A stretch of DNA of 64,000 bases from Hemerocallis citrina (Eukaryota; Streptophyta; Magnoliopsida; Asparagales; Asphodelaceae), in assembly GCA_017893485.1 (NCBI GenBank), contig JACEHZ010000589.1, positions 1,862,501-1,926,500 of the forward strand. Direction: 5' to 3'. The position numbers and the translations under genes are program-made. The notes beneath the pieces are model-generated. The model had not been told where the DNA came from. It did not search any database and saw only the letters and a program-made list of their open reading frames with translations. Shown piece by piece: positions 1 to 12,200 of this stretch. Every line of letters begins with the position of its first letter. Position 1 is the first letter of the stretch.

Positions 1-338
1 GGGATTGATTGTTGGATCTGGTCAACAATGAAGTTTGGGTTTGGGTTAGCGGATCAATACCCAATAGGAGGTGGGCTTGGTCCACGGGCTCAAACAATTT
101 AATTATTTAAATATAGAATTTGGGCTTAAATAAATAATTAGACTATTTGGTTAAATTTAAATTACTGGGCTTATAATAAAAATTGGGTTCCAAAATATTT
201 CACATATTAAAATAGTTGAGTAGTCAAATATTGGGCTATACAAAATAGTTTGAATAACATATTAAATTAAAAGAGAATAGTTTAATTTAAATACGGAAAA
301 ATACTTGAAAATTCAAATTAATGGAAACAGGGGTTACA
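1..338 (-). mobile_element. Ty3/gypsy-type LTR, edge only
   Basis: An AT-rich non-coding stretch ends in AACAGGGGTTACA at 326-338, exactly where a copia reading frame resumes. The same terminal word ends the Ty3 LTR at 12746-12758. On the minus strand it reads TGTAACCCCTG, a normal LTR start. The element therefore seems to be inserted in the copia RT/RNase H gene, with its other end outside the window. Solo LTR or full element cannot be decided here. Confidence 0.5.
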
Positions 339-1132
339 GAAAATATGCAAAGGAATTACTCAAACGGTTTAACATGGATAGTACAAGTAGTAAATCCACA
401 CATATGGCTACTACCACTACCCTTGACAAAGATATATTAGGTAAGAGTGTCGATCAAAAACTCTATCGAGGTATGATTGGCTCACTTTTATATATAACTG
501 CTAGTAGACCAGATATTATGTTCAGTGTATGTTTGTGTGCTAGATATCAATCTAGTCCTAAAGAATCTCATTTAAAAGCTGTAAAACGAATTTTAAGATA
601 TATTAAATGCACATCTGATTATGGTCTATTTTATCCACATACTGATAATTTCCAACTTTTGTCGTACAGTGATGCTGATTTTGCTGGTAGTAAAACTGAT
701 CGCAAGAGTACTAGTGGGACATGTCACTTTTTGGGACATTCACTAGTTTCTTGGTGCAGTAAAAAGCAAAATTCGGTATCCCTATCTACTACAAAAGCTG
801 AATATATCGCTGCAAGTTTGGCATGTGCACAAATTTTGTGGATGAAATAAACCCTATTAGATTATGGTATTTCTTTTGAAAAACCTTCAATAATGTGTGA
901 TAATACCAGTGCAATTAACTTATCTAAAAATCAGGTTCAACATTCACGTACGAAACATATTGATATTCGACATCATTTTCTACGTGATCATGTTTTAAAA
1001 GGAGACATATCTTTAGACTTTATCTCTACTGATAAACAAGTAGCTAATATCTTTACAAAACCCCTTAAAGAAGATAATTTTATTACTTTAAGAAGAGAAG
1101 TAGGGATATGTAATTTTCTTGATATTTGTTGA
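339..1132 (+). pseudogene. Ty1/copia (Sirevirus-like) RT C-terminus and RNase H, broken
   Basis: This is the C-terminal part of a copia polyprotein: the end of reverse transcriptase and the RNase H domain that removes the RNA template. Diagnostic words are YRGMIGSLLYITASRPDI, the RNase H start SYSDADFAG with TDRKSTSG, the SKKQNSVSLST block with AEYIAA, and the tail CDNTSAI plus HIDIRHHFLRDH. One in-frame TAA at 848-850 interrupts a frame that continues to 1132, probably a CAA-to-TAA change. The 5' part is cut by the Ty3 LTR ending at 338. The spacing to the extra ORF and the PPT/LTR downstream fits a Sirevirus layout. It is non-functional as it stands. Confidence 0.9.
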
Positions 1133-1635
1133 AAATGTTTCTTTTAAGTCGACTTGTATATGCTGTTCGGTCGACTGTCCCGTATCTTTTTATACTTATT
1201 TTCTTCTCTGACCAGTCGACTGAACTTTTACCAAGTCGACTGATCAGTTGTTATAATTATTTATTTTTCTCTCGACTAAGTCGACTGTCCCTTAATATCA
1301 GTCGACTGACGCGAATCAGTATGTCTTCAACTTCGAATCGTCACACAGTTTTTGAGACAATATTTATCCTTTGACTCATTCTTGACTTCTTTTGAGCCGT
1401 TGATCTCATTTACTCTCAATCCTAGCCGTCTGATTCTGTTAAAAACCCTCTTCACTGCCTCCAATCTTTCACTTTCACTTTTACCCAATTTCCAGATCTG
1501 AAACCCTAAGGAGAAAGAGCTAGATCCAGAAGTTGACTGCCGGATCTGCTGTTTGGAGCTGCTGATTTCCAACTTCATTTGCTCTTTGATTCCCTTCTCT
1601 TTGTTGGTATACTCTCTTCCCTTTTCTTCTATTTA
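1133..1635 (+). other. pol-to-ORF3 spacer with paired GTCGAC motifs
   Basis: The spacer between RNase H and the downstream ORF has no supported coding sequence. It carries at least six copies of a GTCGAC-centred word (mostly AGTCGACTG), for example at about 1147, 1171, 1215, 1233, 1270 and 1302. They tend to come in pairs about 15-30 bp apart, and several are followed by TCCC. The same word recurs in the 3' LTR of this element and in other LTRs of the window. Confidence 0.6.
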
Positions 1636-2703
1636 ATGGCACCGAAAAGATCTAAGACCTCCCATGTAGATGATAGTTCTTCTTCTAAGGACTATTCTCA
1701 GTATCTTAGGAGTCCTGATCTCCTTGAAAAATGGTATATTATTTGTACATTCTCATTTTTCCGGGTAGATTTGTAAATTTCAATGATCTAGATAGGTTCA
1801 ATCTTATTTCCCTATTTCAAAATTGCAGTCTTTATGACTTTTTATCCTTGGAAAATCAACCTAACTACTACCCACAACTCATTTATCTTTTTAATACCAA
1901 TATGAGAGTAGTTCAATCGGATGAAGGAGAAGTTATTGTTTATTCTTCTGTGAAAAATAAGAAGATTAAACTCACATCCGAGAGAATTAATCTAATTATG
2001 GATATTGATGATGAAGGACTTGATTTAGGTGAGATCATTTTAGATGATGCATCTATTTTATTTAAAATCTTTTTTGCCAAATCATGGACCCCCCATGTTT
2101 AATAAATCAATCACACCTATTGCAAAACTTGTTGCAAGAATACTATCATATAATATTCTTCCCAAAATAGGAAGTTTTGATCAGTATTCCATGGAATTGC
2201 AACAAGCGGTTTATGCAATTTTTGGTAAAATAAATATCAATTGGGGTCGTGTCATCTTCTCTAGACTCCACAAGTCTCATACTCACTTTCTACCTTTTGG
2301 TGGTCTCCTCACTCGTGTCTTCCTTGCTTATGATATTGATCTTGACTTCGAGACCAATGTTGTTAAGCATTATGAGTGCTTCGATCGTGCCAGTCTAGCA
2401 CGAATGAAGCTTCTTGATCCTTCACCTAGATATTCCCCTAGGCCTACTCCCCAAACCCAAGTTCCTTTAGCAACTTCTGCTAGACCATCCTTAGCCTCCA
2501 GCTCTTCTCGTCCCCGTGCTGATTTTGATGATCCACGTAGTCTATATCATGTTGTTAACTATCTCATGGATCGTCAAGATACCCTTGACTCCCATATTGA
2601 TTCCCTTGATTCCAAAATCTCCCATCTGACTCAGTTATTTACCACTCAATTTCCACCTCCATCTCAAGATGTTGATGACGACGACGAAGATGAAGATTGC
2701 TGA
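1636..2703 (+). pseudogene. Downstream extra ORF of the Sirevirus-like element
   Basis: An ORF lies in the env-like position after pol. It opens with MAPKRSKTSHVDDSSSSKD and continues through blocks resembling the 'putative plant transposon protein' family (Pfam PF20167 by recollection), such as the RFVNFNDLDRFNLISLF and PFGGLLTRVFLAYDIDL regions. It ends in a Ser/Pro-rich stretch, a short heptad-like segment and an acidic DVDDDDEDEDC tail. The frame shifts twice: near 1735 (perhaps an intron) and at a C homopolymer near 2089-2094. Its function is not known to me. A paralogous ORF lies at 42510-43623. It has no clear signal peptide or membrane segment, so a real envelope role is not supported. 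Confidence 0.6.
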
Positions 2704-2828
2704 TTTTTGTTTTCTTTACTCTGTATTTTCTGTCTTGCATTTTTCTATGTTGTTACTTTTGTAAGACTTCGTTATTTTTGTACCACAAAGTTATTCCGTT
2801 ATTCTCTTGTGTCTTTTTGTTGATGACA

Positions 2829-3064
2829 AAGGGGGAGAAAAAACCTCATATTTGTGTATGTTTTTTTGTTAGTTCTGTTAAGTCGACTGATTCCTTGTTC
2901 AAGTCGACTGATATGATATATTTTTTATGAGGCTATAAGTTTTGTGATGATTTGTGCTTATGCATTGTGTGCGTTTAATAGGGGGAGCATATCAATGATT
3001 GTATGCTTGTGTTATCTTTTGTTATTATCAGCTATTGTGTTGTCATCATCAAAAAGGGGGAGAA
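2829..3064 (+). other. Multiplied polypurine tracts before the 3' LTR
   Basis: Three purine runs of the type AAAGGGGGAGAA occur at about 2829-2840, 2980-2987 and 3050-3064. The last abuts the LTR start TGTTGATTC. Repeated PPT-like tracts upstream of the 3' LTR are known for Sireviruses. They would prime plus-strand DNA synthesis. Confidence 0.75.
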
Positions 3065-4446
3065 TGTTGATTCTTGATTTTGATGATTACAACACACTGC
3101 AACATGTATCTGTGCTATACTATATAATTGCAGGTTGTATACACAAAGGCCTCATTTCTATACAGCTGAACAAATGAACAAGCACAAGCTCTGGATAAAG
3201 ACAATGGCTTCACTCAAGACTCAAGTCAAGACCTATAATTCAAAAGTCATTTATTTTTATGTCTTGTAAACAAATGTAATATTTTTTTATTTTGAGTCTT
3301 AGAATGATGTACGGCCTTATCACACACACATACACTCACATATAACTCATTCTAAATGTGTGTTTTCAAAACCAAAAGTCAAAACAGCTTGAACTAGATT
3401 AGCTGTTGAGTACCAGTTGACTGCTACTTGTTCCAGTCGACTGAGTTTGTACAAAACTGCCTAATCTTATTCAAACTCTGACCAGTCGACTCATTATGGC
3501 AACCCAGTCGACTGATCAAGTGCGTTTGACAGTTTTCTGTTGTTAAAATCGCTTTTTCAAATTCAAATCATTTTTTCCGTTGGATGACAGTTGGAGCAAC
3601 TGTTTCCCAACGTCCAGTGTATCTAACTCTATAAATAGAGGTTAGAATCCACTGTAAAAAGTTAACAATACTCCAATTATTTTTGAGATTTTAAGTTTTA
3701 CATTTTCAAGAGACAAAAGCTTTTAATTCACTAAGACTTGGTTCTCTGTCTTCAGTCGAGTATAACATTTGATTCTGTTCTGGACTGGATATAGAAGTCA
3801 ACCATTTAGCCACGTACTATATCACAAATCACAAACAAGGCTATAGGTTGATTGTAAACAATTTTTATTGTTTTTTCTCTTTTCCTCTCGGTTGGAGAGT
3901 AGGACTCTAGGGTGTAGAGTCAGGTTTGTCACTCTTGGTGGAAGAGTGGGTTGCTTTCTCTGGTTGAGAGAAAGGACTACGGGTTAGACAGGTTGTTGTG
4001 TGAACGTCGTAGGGTATTCTTGTAAACTTTTTCAAGAATAGTGGAAATCTCAAGTGGGTTGCTTGGGGACTGGATGTAGGTCGGAAGGACCGAACCAGGA
4101 TACATCGTGTGAACTCTGTGGTTGTATCTCTCTACTTGCATTTCAAATTTCCCAGTTTGTATTTTTACTGTGAAACTTGTCTGGAGAGTCGACTGAGTAC
4201 TTGATAAGTCGTCTGGTCAGACTCGTATACTCTAAAGATTAATTGTATGTTAAGTCGACTGTCTCAACTCTAAGTCGACTTTACTGACTTGTTTAAATAA
4301 CTTTTTCATTTGGTTAATTTAGTCGACTGATTTATTCCTTAAGTCGACTGCACAGAAAAAAAAAATCTCTATTCCGCAATTTAATTTTTTATAAACACTA
4401 TTCACCCCCCCTCTAGTGTTTGTTGCCTCGCCTACAGGATCCAACA
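3065..4446 (+). mobile_element. 3' LTR of Sirevirus-like element, family A
   Basis: The LTR starts TGTTGATTC directly after the PPT and ends GATCCAACA, giving TGTTG...CAACA termini and 1382 bp. A TATA box (TATAAATA) lies at 3630-3637. About nine GTCGAC-type words are spread over U3 and the 3' end. Shorter, closely related copies of its 3' part form the core of the fold-back element at 16290-19238. The flanking 5 bp are TAATC (4447-4451); the matching left duplication lies outside the window. Confidence 0.85.
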
Positions 4447-4461
4447 TAATCATAATCATAC

Positions 4462-4464
<3 letters not shown>

Positions 4465-4514
<50 letters not shown>
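4465..4514. repeat. (TAA)n microsatellite
   Basis: About 17 uninterrupted TAA triplets directly follow the LTR end. Degenerate AAT-type stretches continue to about 4710. Confidence 0.95.
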
Positions 4515-4518
<4 letters not shown>

Positions 4519-4755
4519 TATTAACAATACCGGTAAGGATAATAATGTAAGACAGAATATAATTTGGGGTTCATACTTTTTGTGAAAGTAATTCAATATT
4601 AACAACAATAATAATATAGTAAAAAAAGTAATACAATAATAATAATAGTAATAGTAATAACAATAATAATAATGATACTAATAATAATAAGGAAAACAAT
4701 AATAATAATAGTAGAAATTCTTTGATGTGGGTTCGACTCATTTATATTCATCTGT

Positions 4756-4918
4756 AGACTTGCCTTCTCGACATCAAGTTGCAGGTTTGCCTCCACGACA
4801 TCAGGTTGCAGGTTGCCATCTGGATATTCGGTTGCACATTTGCCTCCCCGATATCCAGTTGCAATTTGCCTCCATTGACGTCTAGTTGCATGTTTGCCAT
4901 TTCGACATCCAGTTGCAA
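4756..4918. repeat. 27-bp minisatellite, about six units
   Basis: Units of about 26-27 bp end in the word GTTGCA (or AGTTGCA) and begin TTTGCCTCC or a close variant. Because 27 is a multiple of three, the minus strand reads as a nine-residue periodic peptide with LQLDVE-type words. No start or context supports a real protein. Confidence 0.75.
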
Positions 4919-5680
4919 CAAAACGATGAACGAGATGATGCCATCTCCCACACGTACTTAGATATTGATTGCTCAATTTAAGTATGAAGTTACGTTTTGA
5001 AATTTGTGATATTAAAATACACAGTTATTCGAAATAACAAAATTTTCGTTTTAGAAAACAATTTTATAGAAGGTCCCAAAATATAACAAATAATAATCGA
5101 AATACACAAATATTCAAATATATATATATATATATATATAAAGAAAATATAGGCAGGAAAAGAATGAATTTTATACTCAATAAAGAGTCAACAAAGGAGG
5201 ATGACTACAAGGAACGAAAGAAAATAAGAAATCAAAAAATTGAATATAAAGGAAGAGGAACGAGGGGGGAACATGCAGAATTTGAAGAGAATATGGCAGG
5301 AAAAGAATAACTAGCATGATACTCAAAATAAATCAATAAATGAAGATAAATGGAAAGCAATGAATGGTACACGAGCTAAAATAAAAAGGGATCAACGAGG
5401 CAAGCAAAAATAAGAGATTGCTTGCACCGGAATCAAAAGAACATGGGTACGGAAATAATAAATTTATACCCAATATGGAATCAACAAATCAGGACGACTG
5501 AAAAAAAAGATGGAAGAAAACAAGGAATCAAGAAATTGAATATGAAGGGATCAAAATGAATGGGATAAGACTAGTCTCCAGATCGAGTTGATTATCAAAT
5601 TGTTCATGTGTTTGCATGGCCTGTTTAATGCTGAGTTAATCCTGACTGAGTCAAGTATGTCTAATGTGTTAGTCAAACTA

Positions 5681-8600
5681 TGTAACGCCCCGAATTCCAA
5701 ATAAGACCGAATTCGAAATTTTATAGGATCTTTACTTCACTTCGTACAATTTTACAAGGAAATTAAAAACTTTTTCAACAGTACATCAGAGTTTATTTAC
5801 ATTTGGTCTTTACACAGCGGAAGAAATACAAATTACAACATTTGAAAACGAAATATAACTTGTACAACTTCATAAGTTGAGTCATCGATTGCATCTTATT
5901 ATCTTTACTCCTTCAAGAATAGTCCATTACCTGCATATTAATCTGTGGGCACCTCAGTTACTTACAACTGACAAAATTTTATATTTGGCGATCCTCTCTA
6001 TCCGTACATATAACGATCTCATTACTTTAATAAAAACACAACAGTTGAATGAATAATAAAGTGTTAATGTGATTACGCTAAACATGTAAGTGTATGTCAT
6101 GCCTTAATGCCTAATGCACACAATTCTATACTAGGATGACACTAATGCACACTTGTTCGGATTCTATGCATCCCATACTACATAGGTCCGAGGGCAAGCG
6201 CCTACGTACTCCATAATAAAAGGCTTGATCTCTCGCCATGATAACTACCCGGTAATAAAATAAGGTTCAGATCATTCCACGAATTTGAATCCCAGCCCCG
6301 GAGTCCACCGCTGACTGTTATCACAGATCCCACATCGTGCGAATCATCCCGCAAGTGACCCTCTAGCCCGGTATACGTATATACATTGGAGACGGCAAAC
6401 AAAACTATCCGCCCAACTACTCAAGATCCCAAAGTTCACCGCTGACCCGTCCTCATAGTCCCGGATTTAAATAAAAAAACCCGTCTCCCACGGAGCAATC
6501 TCAGTCCACCAACTGGGTATATAGCCTCGGAGTCCACCGCCGACTATATAGAGCACCCCACTTTCGTTTGCCCAGGTTTACTACGTCTTCACTTAAGTGC
6601 CTACTTACTTTATTTCTAGACATGAATAATTTTCCAACCTAGAATTAGTTTTTGCCTTCTACCGGACTTAATCAACTTTCATCAAGATGGCTTCATGGCC
6701 ACATTATCAAAAATCACATCTCAACATCCTTTGTTTCAATAATGCCGGTAATAAGGTTTCACTAACTCTAACTCTCAGTTTTCATGTACAAGCGTCATGG
6801 GTATTCATACCCTCAATAATCAAATGTCTTAACTTGTTATACTCATGTCTCTAATTTATCCATAATTTGTTCCATGTCTCATTAAACATTATTCATGGTT
6901 CTCTTATTTGTTCATAGTTCATTCATGAATCACAACAATCATAATCCCATTTACAATTTTAAATTCATGAAATATCTTCAAACAATCAAATACAATCTTA
7001 TCAAGAGTAAAATAATTCACACAATATATTCCTTTTATTCTTTATTAAAAATCATACCTTTCTTATTAGTAAAACTTAAATCTTTACTTACTTTCTATCT
7101 CATACTTTCCTTTTTAGAGTCTCAATTATAAAAAAAAATCTTGAAACTAATTTTAGTCGGTTCCAACTCATTTTATAGGAAAAATAGAACTTTTATTTCC
7201 AATTTTATATTGGTATTCTAAGATTTCTTTCATTCATTTCTTAATATATGCAAAAGGAGTTTTAAAAAAAAGATCAAGAAGCTCAGGTTTTGAAACCGGC
7301 CTCTCTGGTCAAACCCGGTCAAACCCCAGACCCAAATCCGACTAGCCAATAAGTCCACTGGACTTTGGTGTCATTATTCTAAGCCGAAATCTTCATATAT
7401 TGATTCTATTTTCGGAAATTATAAAAAGAGAAATAAAAGAAAGATGTGACTATCAAGTTTCGAACCCGAGACCTATCACAACAGTATTTTGTCTGCGGTG
7501 GCTAACCAGTACGTCTATGTGTATTTTCTATTTAGAAAAAGCACAAATATTCTTTTGTTCAACTATCCATAAAGTGTTTCTTTTTCCATAAAATGTTTTT
7601 ATTCAAAATATCAAAATCTTTCTAAAAATTTTAGAAATAAACTTTTCCTTGATATTAGATAAAAGATAGTAACCAATAAAATTTTCAATTCATTAAAATA
7701 CTATTTTTCACTTATTTAAAAAAAAATCCCTTTTCTCATTTTTTCCGCAAAACTTAGATTTTTCTTTAAGAAACTAAATCTTTCAAAAGAAAGGAAACTA
7801 GTGTCCATGCCAATTGGTTATAATCTCATTTCGACATAAATTACATTTTATAACGGATATTTTTGAATAAAGATGCTTTTCCATGCAATAGTTCTCATTC
7901 TTTTAAAAATAGAACCTACATATGTCGACACATTATAAACTAACAAAATTTCATTCTTTCTTCTTTCTTAATGATAAAACCTAATGTGGTCAACAATATT
8001 ATAAACACAAAATTTTGCAACTTACTAACATGGTTTATACAAGAATTCTTTTTTTTTTTCATTAACATGGTGTTTGTCATAAAACTACTTTCACATCCTA
8101 TTTTACTAGCATGATTTTCATTCATAAATTTCACATCGAAATTATTCTCATATGTTAACACTATTGTAAATACAAGATTATGCAAACATATTAGTATGGT
8201 TCATAACATCAAGTAATTTTTCTCTTTACTTAGCATGGTATCTTTTCATTTTCTACTTAATCACAACAACAACACATCATTCTATACTAACATGAATCTA
8301 TCTATTCATATCAACATTCTTCTTATAATTCTTATCTTAAGCATGCAAATATTCTACATTAGAAAATAAGGAGATCACCCACCTTATGTGAAGCTTGAAC
8401 AAATTGAAAGGAAAGAATGTGGCACTACTTCTAGCTCCAAGATGACTTCTAGCAATGGCTTCCTTCTCCTAGCAAGCTTGTTCTCCTAACAAGCTTCTTC
8501 TCCAAAGCAAAAGAACTATTACTCTCTTTCTTTTCCTTTCTTACTTTCTTTTCTTTTCTTTCTCTTTTGATTTTGTTTTGGTGCAAGAGAAGTGTGGGGA

Positions 8601-9173
8601 ATAGGGTTCTATTTATAGGATTTTGGGAGGGTTCTTTATGCATAAAAACCACCCTAATAACTCTCCAAATTAATACATATGACCCTTTACTTTCCTAACT
8701 CGTAAAACCTACTACCCTTCATCTCCCCACTCTTCATGAACTAAACTCCACCTCTTCCTCTCCCTTGCCAAAAAGCGGCCTCCCCCTTGCCCTCAATTAG
8801 GTCCAAATACATTTGTGTATGCATGCACACATGCATAAACAAATATGCATACATTTCTATAACTCTAAATGTATACTAACATTTGTAACTTGTCATGTAT
8901 TAGTGCATGGTTAACTAAAAATGTGATCTTAAAGGTGGGCTTGCTACATTGGCTTATTACTAATTAATTTATTTAATTACCTAGTGGGCTCCCCTCCTAA
9001 TGGGCTAGATTTTATACTATAGGTCCATGGATCAAAGAAAGGCTAAATAGAACTAATGCATGTTAAAAATGGTAAAATGAGAACAAACAAATGAGAATAA
9101 AAATTTGCACGTGCATCATACGTGCAAAAAATAAAAATGCATTTTTAATTAAAATAAAAAGTGGGGTGTTACA
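5681..9173 (-). mobile_element. Ty3-type solo LTR (3.49 kb) with target duplication AACTA
   Basis: The sequence begins TGTAACGCCCCG and ends GGGGTGTTACA, so in minus sense it is a canonical TGTAACACCCC...CGTTACA LTR. It is flanked by the perfect 5-bp repeat AACTA (5676-5680 and 9174-9178). No coding domain lies inside. A minus-strand TATA box (TATAAATAG) sits near 8608-8616. The length suits long-LTR Ty3 lineages. A single LTR with an intact duplication points to LTR-LTR recombination. Confidence 0.85.
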
Positions 9174-9195
9174 AACTAACACATTAGTCAAACCT

Positions 9196-9210
9196 GAGCT
9201 CTGATACAAC
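9196..9210 (-). promoter_or_regulatory. Primer binding site, initiator-tRNA-Met type
   Basis: The minus strand reads GTTGTATCAGAGCTC, close to the common plant retroelement primer site TGGTATCAGAGC. It lies 9 bp internal to the LTR boundary at 9220, which fixes that LTR as the 5' LTR of a minus-strand element. Confidence 0.75.
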
Positions 9211-9219
9211 TAAAAATCC

Positions 9220-12200
9220 TGTCACGCCCCGCTTCCCAAAAAATACGGAATACGAGTGCGTGACAAAGCCCAGCAAATGATTTTCATCATTCATGAGCTG
9301 TAGGATCGACTCAGCATCATAACAAGAATATAACAAAATGTACACAACCACGCATGCATAAATAATTTATTAAGCAACAGAAAATAATTGAAACAATTGA
9401 TAATATCCCAAATAGTTTTCAACTCTGGATTAAAATATAAAACTTGGGAACATAGCCCGTTACAAGGTTTTAAGTAACAAGAAATAAATAACTCAAGAAA
9501 ACAAAATATCTAAGCAAGTCCTTACTCCAAGCGAAGTCTAGAATGTCTGCTCACCAATTCCAGTAGGCAACACGTCTTCAAAGTCTTTATATATAAATAT
9601 AAAAAGGAGAAAAAAATAAGAAAAACAAGATAAACGTTCTTAGTGTAAGTTAGGGCCGCAAATAGTAAAACAAGTACAAGAAGTATGGAACAAGATTTGA
9701 AATCAAGAATGTAATAGGGATGCAATGACTAGTGGGGATTCGAGAAACTAGCTAGCAAGAAAGACAACTCAAGTGACAAGGTTAGGCAACAAGTACTAGT
9801 AGTAAAATAAGTGGCTAGTGAACATGTAATGGTATCAAGCATCAAGTAATAAGTATCACGTACAAGTGTCGAGTAACAAGTAACAAGTCTGATGTGTCAA
9901 GTTGTCAAGTACAAGAATCAAGTCTCATGTATCATGTAATCAAGTATCAAGTAAGCATGTGTCAAGTTCAAGTATCATGTGTCAAGTCTTGTATTTATTA
10001 CTATCTAGGTAGCACTTCATGCATCCATACTTTTACTACATGGTTGCTACAGTCAATGCAATTTCGTTTAGGCCTAGTGGTGGAGTTTATAGGGCTGTGT
10101 ATTCAGGTATCAAGTATCAAGCAAGCCATGCTCATGAATCGGGTAATCATATAACTAGTCCATATGTCAAGTCATAGCAAGACAAGTTATGAATTAACTA
10201 CATACTAGTTCATAAATCAATTAATATACTAGTTCATGAATCAGATAATAATATACTAGTTCATAAATTATATAATATACTAGTTCATGAATCGAATAAT
10301 AATATACTAGTTCATGAGGCATATATCAAGTGGAAAACATGAGCCCCTTCCCGAATACACTTACCTATATTGTCCACTACTATGGTCTTTCCCTTAACCA
10401 TGGCTTATTATTTATTATTATCAAAAAGCAAGCATGAAGTGTGTGAAACAAGTCAAGTAAACATAATCAAGAATATGGAACAAGTCTATGCTAGGTAGGA
10501 TACATGTTCGAAGGTCAAAACAAATCAAAATATCAAGAACAACGAAAATCTCATATCTGGACAGCGCGATATTGTTGTACCAAAACTGCGATTCCTGTTG
10601 CTACAAAATAGAAAATGTGGTAGTGTCAGAAGATCTAGAAACTATACTCCTGTCCGGTTCCAACACATATAATTAAGGTATATAAAAATTGTGGTAACAT
10701 GTGTCAAAACAGCAAACTATACAGCATTTTTGTTCAGCCAGAATTTGTAAAACTGCGTTTATACATATGAAACAGGGTTGAAACATTATTAATTAATTCT
10801 GAGAAAATTAGAAAATGTTCTCTAGGGTGTCCAGTATCAGCATGCAAAAATTTTAGGTCATTTACTTACTGGTAGCATAGTTAAAATAATTGTAAACTAA
10901 AAAGGTGTAGTAGTTTTTGTGAATCTGCCACTACCGACACAGCAGCAGTAAAACTGCGATATCTCCTAGACCTTAACACGGAATTTGAAAATTCTGGATG
11001 TTATTGAAGATTAGACACTTAGGGCTATATTTTATATTCAGGGCTCAAGTTCAGATTTTGGTTTTATAGGGGTCGAAACAGCAAGTAAAGACAAGAATAG
11101 CAGCAAGTGTAAATTTCTTTTATATACAAGTTTCATGATAAATGACTATTATCAGTCTAGATTAGTGTACGATACAAATACGGATGCATTGGGGATCAAA
11201 TCAGTAAGTCACATGTATTTATCAACTCTAAAGAATGTAAGATGAACACAATACATCATACAACTCACATCTACAAGTCAAAGGGTTCATGTTCAAGTAA
11301 TTAGGGGATAAAAGGTTCAACTAGTTTGTAAATGTATCAACGAAGGGTTGTGACTCTTAAGATTATGGAATCGATAAGGGATAATTTAAGATCAACAAAC
11401 GATAAGAGAAGGAGGAGTCACAACTACGATCTATTTGTAGTATTTTCAATTAAACGCTTGTACTGGAACAATAATTTGTACAAGAAGAATACTCGCCTTG
11501 GGGGAGTAGTCGATAAATCAGATGGATAACACGATCGGCACCGAACTTGATGAAATGATCAAGATCAAGATGGGCAACGGCTGAGAAGCAATCCAATGGT
11601 GAAGATCAGATCAGATCAAGAAGTGGCACAGATCTTGATGAGATCCAGTGACTGGAGTTCAAAACACTTCTCCTCCTTCCTTCTTCTCCTTCTTCTCAAT
11701 GCCAGACAGGGAGAGAAAGAGAACTGCGGCGGCGGCTGGCTGACGGCGATGATTGCGCGACTATGTCGGCGACAGGCGGCGCGACGTCGAGGACTGCGAC
11801 TGGGGAGCAGTCGACGGGGCGACAGTGGCATTGAAGGGGGCGATGCTCTGTTCTTGGGTACGAAAATAGGGGAGCGAAGAATGACATGCATTGGCTTCGG
11901 AGATTCAGGCTTGGGCGAGGCAATGAGGGGGGTAAGGGCGATGCGGTGGCGATGGGTTTGGATAGGCGATGAAGGTGGCGACGGGGATGGTGGTTGCGAG
12001 GTTGAAGAAGACGATGGGTTTGGGAGTTGGGGTAATGGCGGAGGCGATGGCGTTGGTGAATGAATGATGGAGACGAGGGTGATGCGGCGATGATGGTGGT
12101 CGGAGCAGAGGTCGAGGGGAATTGGGTGGATGGGTGACGATGGCTCGGATAGGAGATGGAGATGACGAGAGGTAGGGGGAAGAGTTGGCGGCTGCTGTAG

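Larger units (their letters stand above)
4447..5680 (-). mobile_element. Internal remnant of a - strand Ty3 element
   Basis: This AT-rich stretch lies downstream (minus sense) of the primer site at 9196-9210 once the nested solo LTR 5681-9173 is set aside. No gag or pol domain is visible. It holds a TAA microsatellite, a 27-bp minisatellite, an AT run (5107-5140) and three diverged units of about 150 bp near 5150, 5290 and 5450. The family-A Sirevirus is inserted at its left edge. Confidence 0.45.

Noticed and set aside
4599..4976. 125-residue minus-strand frame with a hydrophobic Ile-rich end
   Set aside because: Made of the 27-bp minisatellite plus translated AAT repeats; not a credible protein.
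11596..12063. 155-residue open frame, plus strand, and overlapping minus frames
   Set aside because: GC-rich low-complexity part of a Ty3 LTR; Gly/Asp-rich with no recognised motif.
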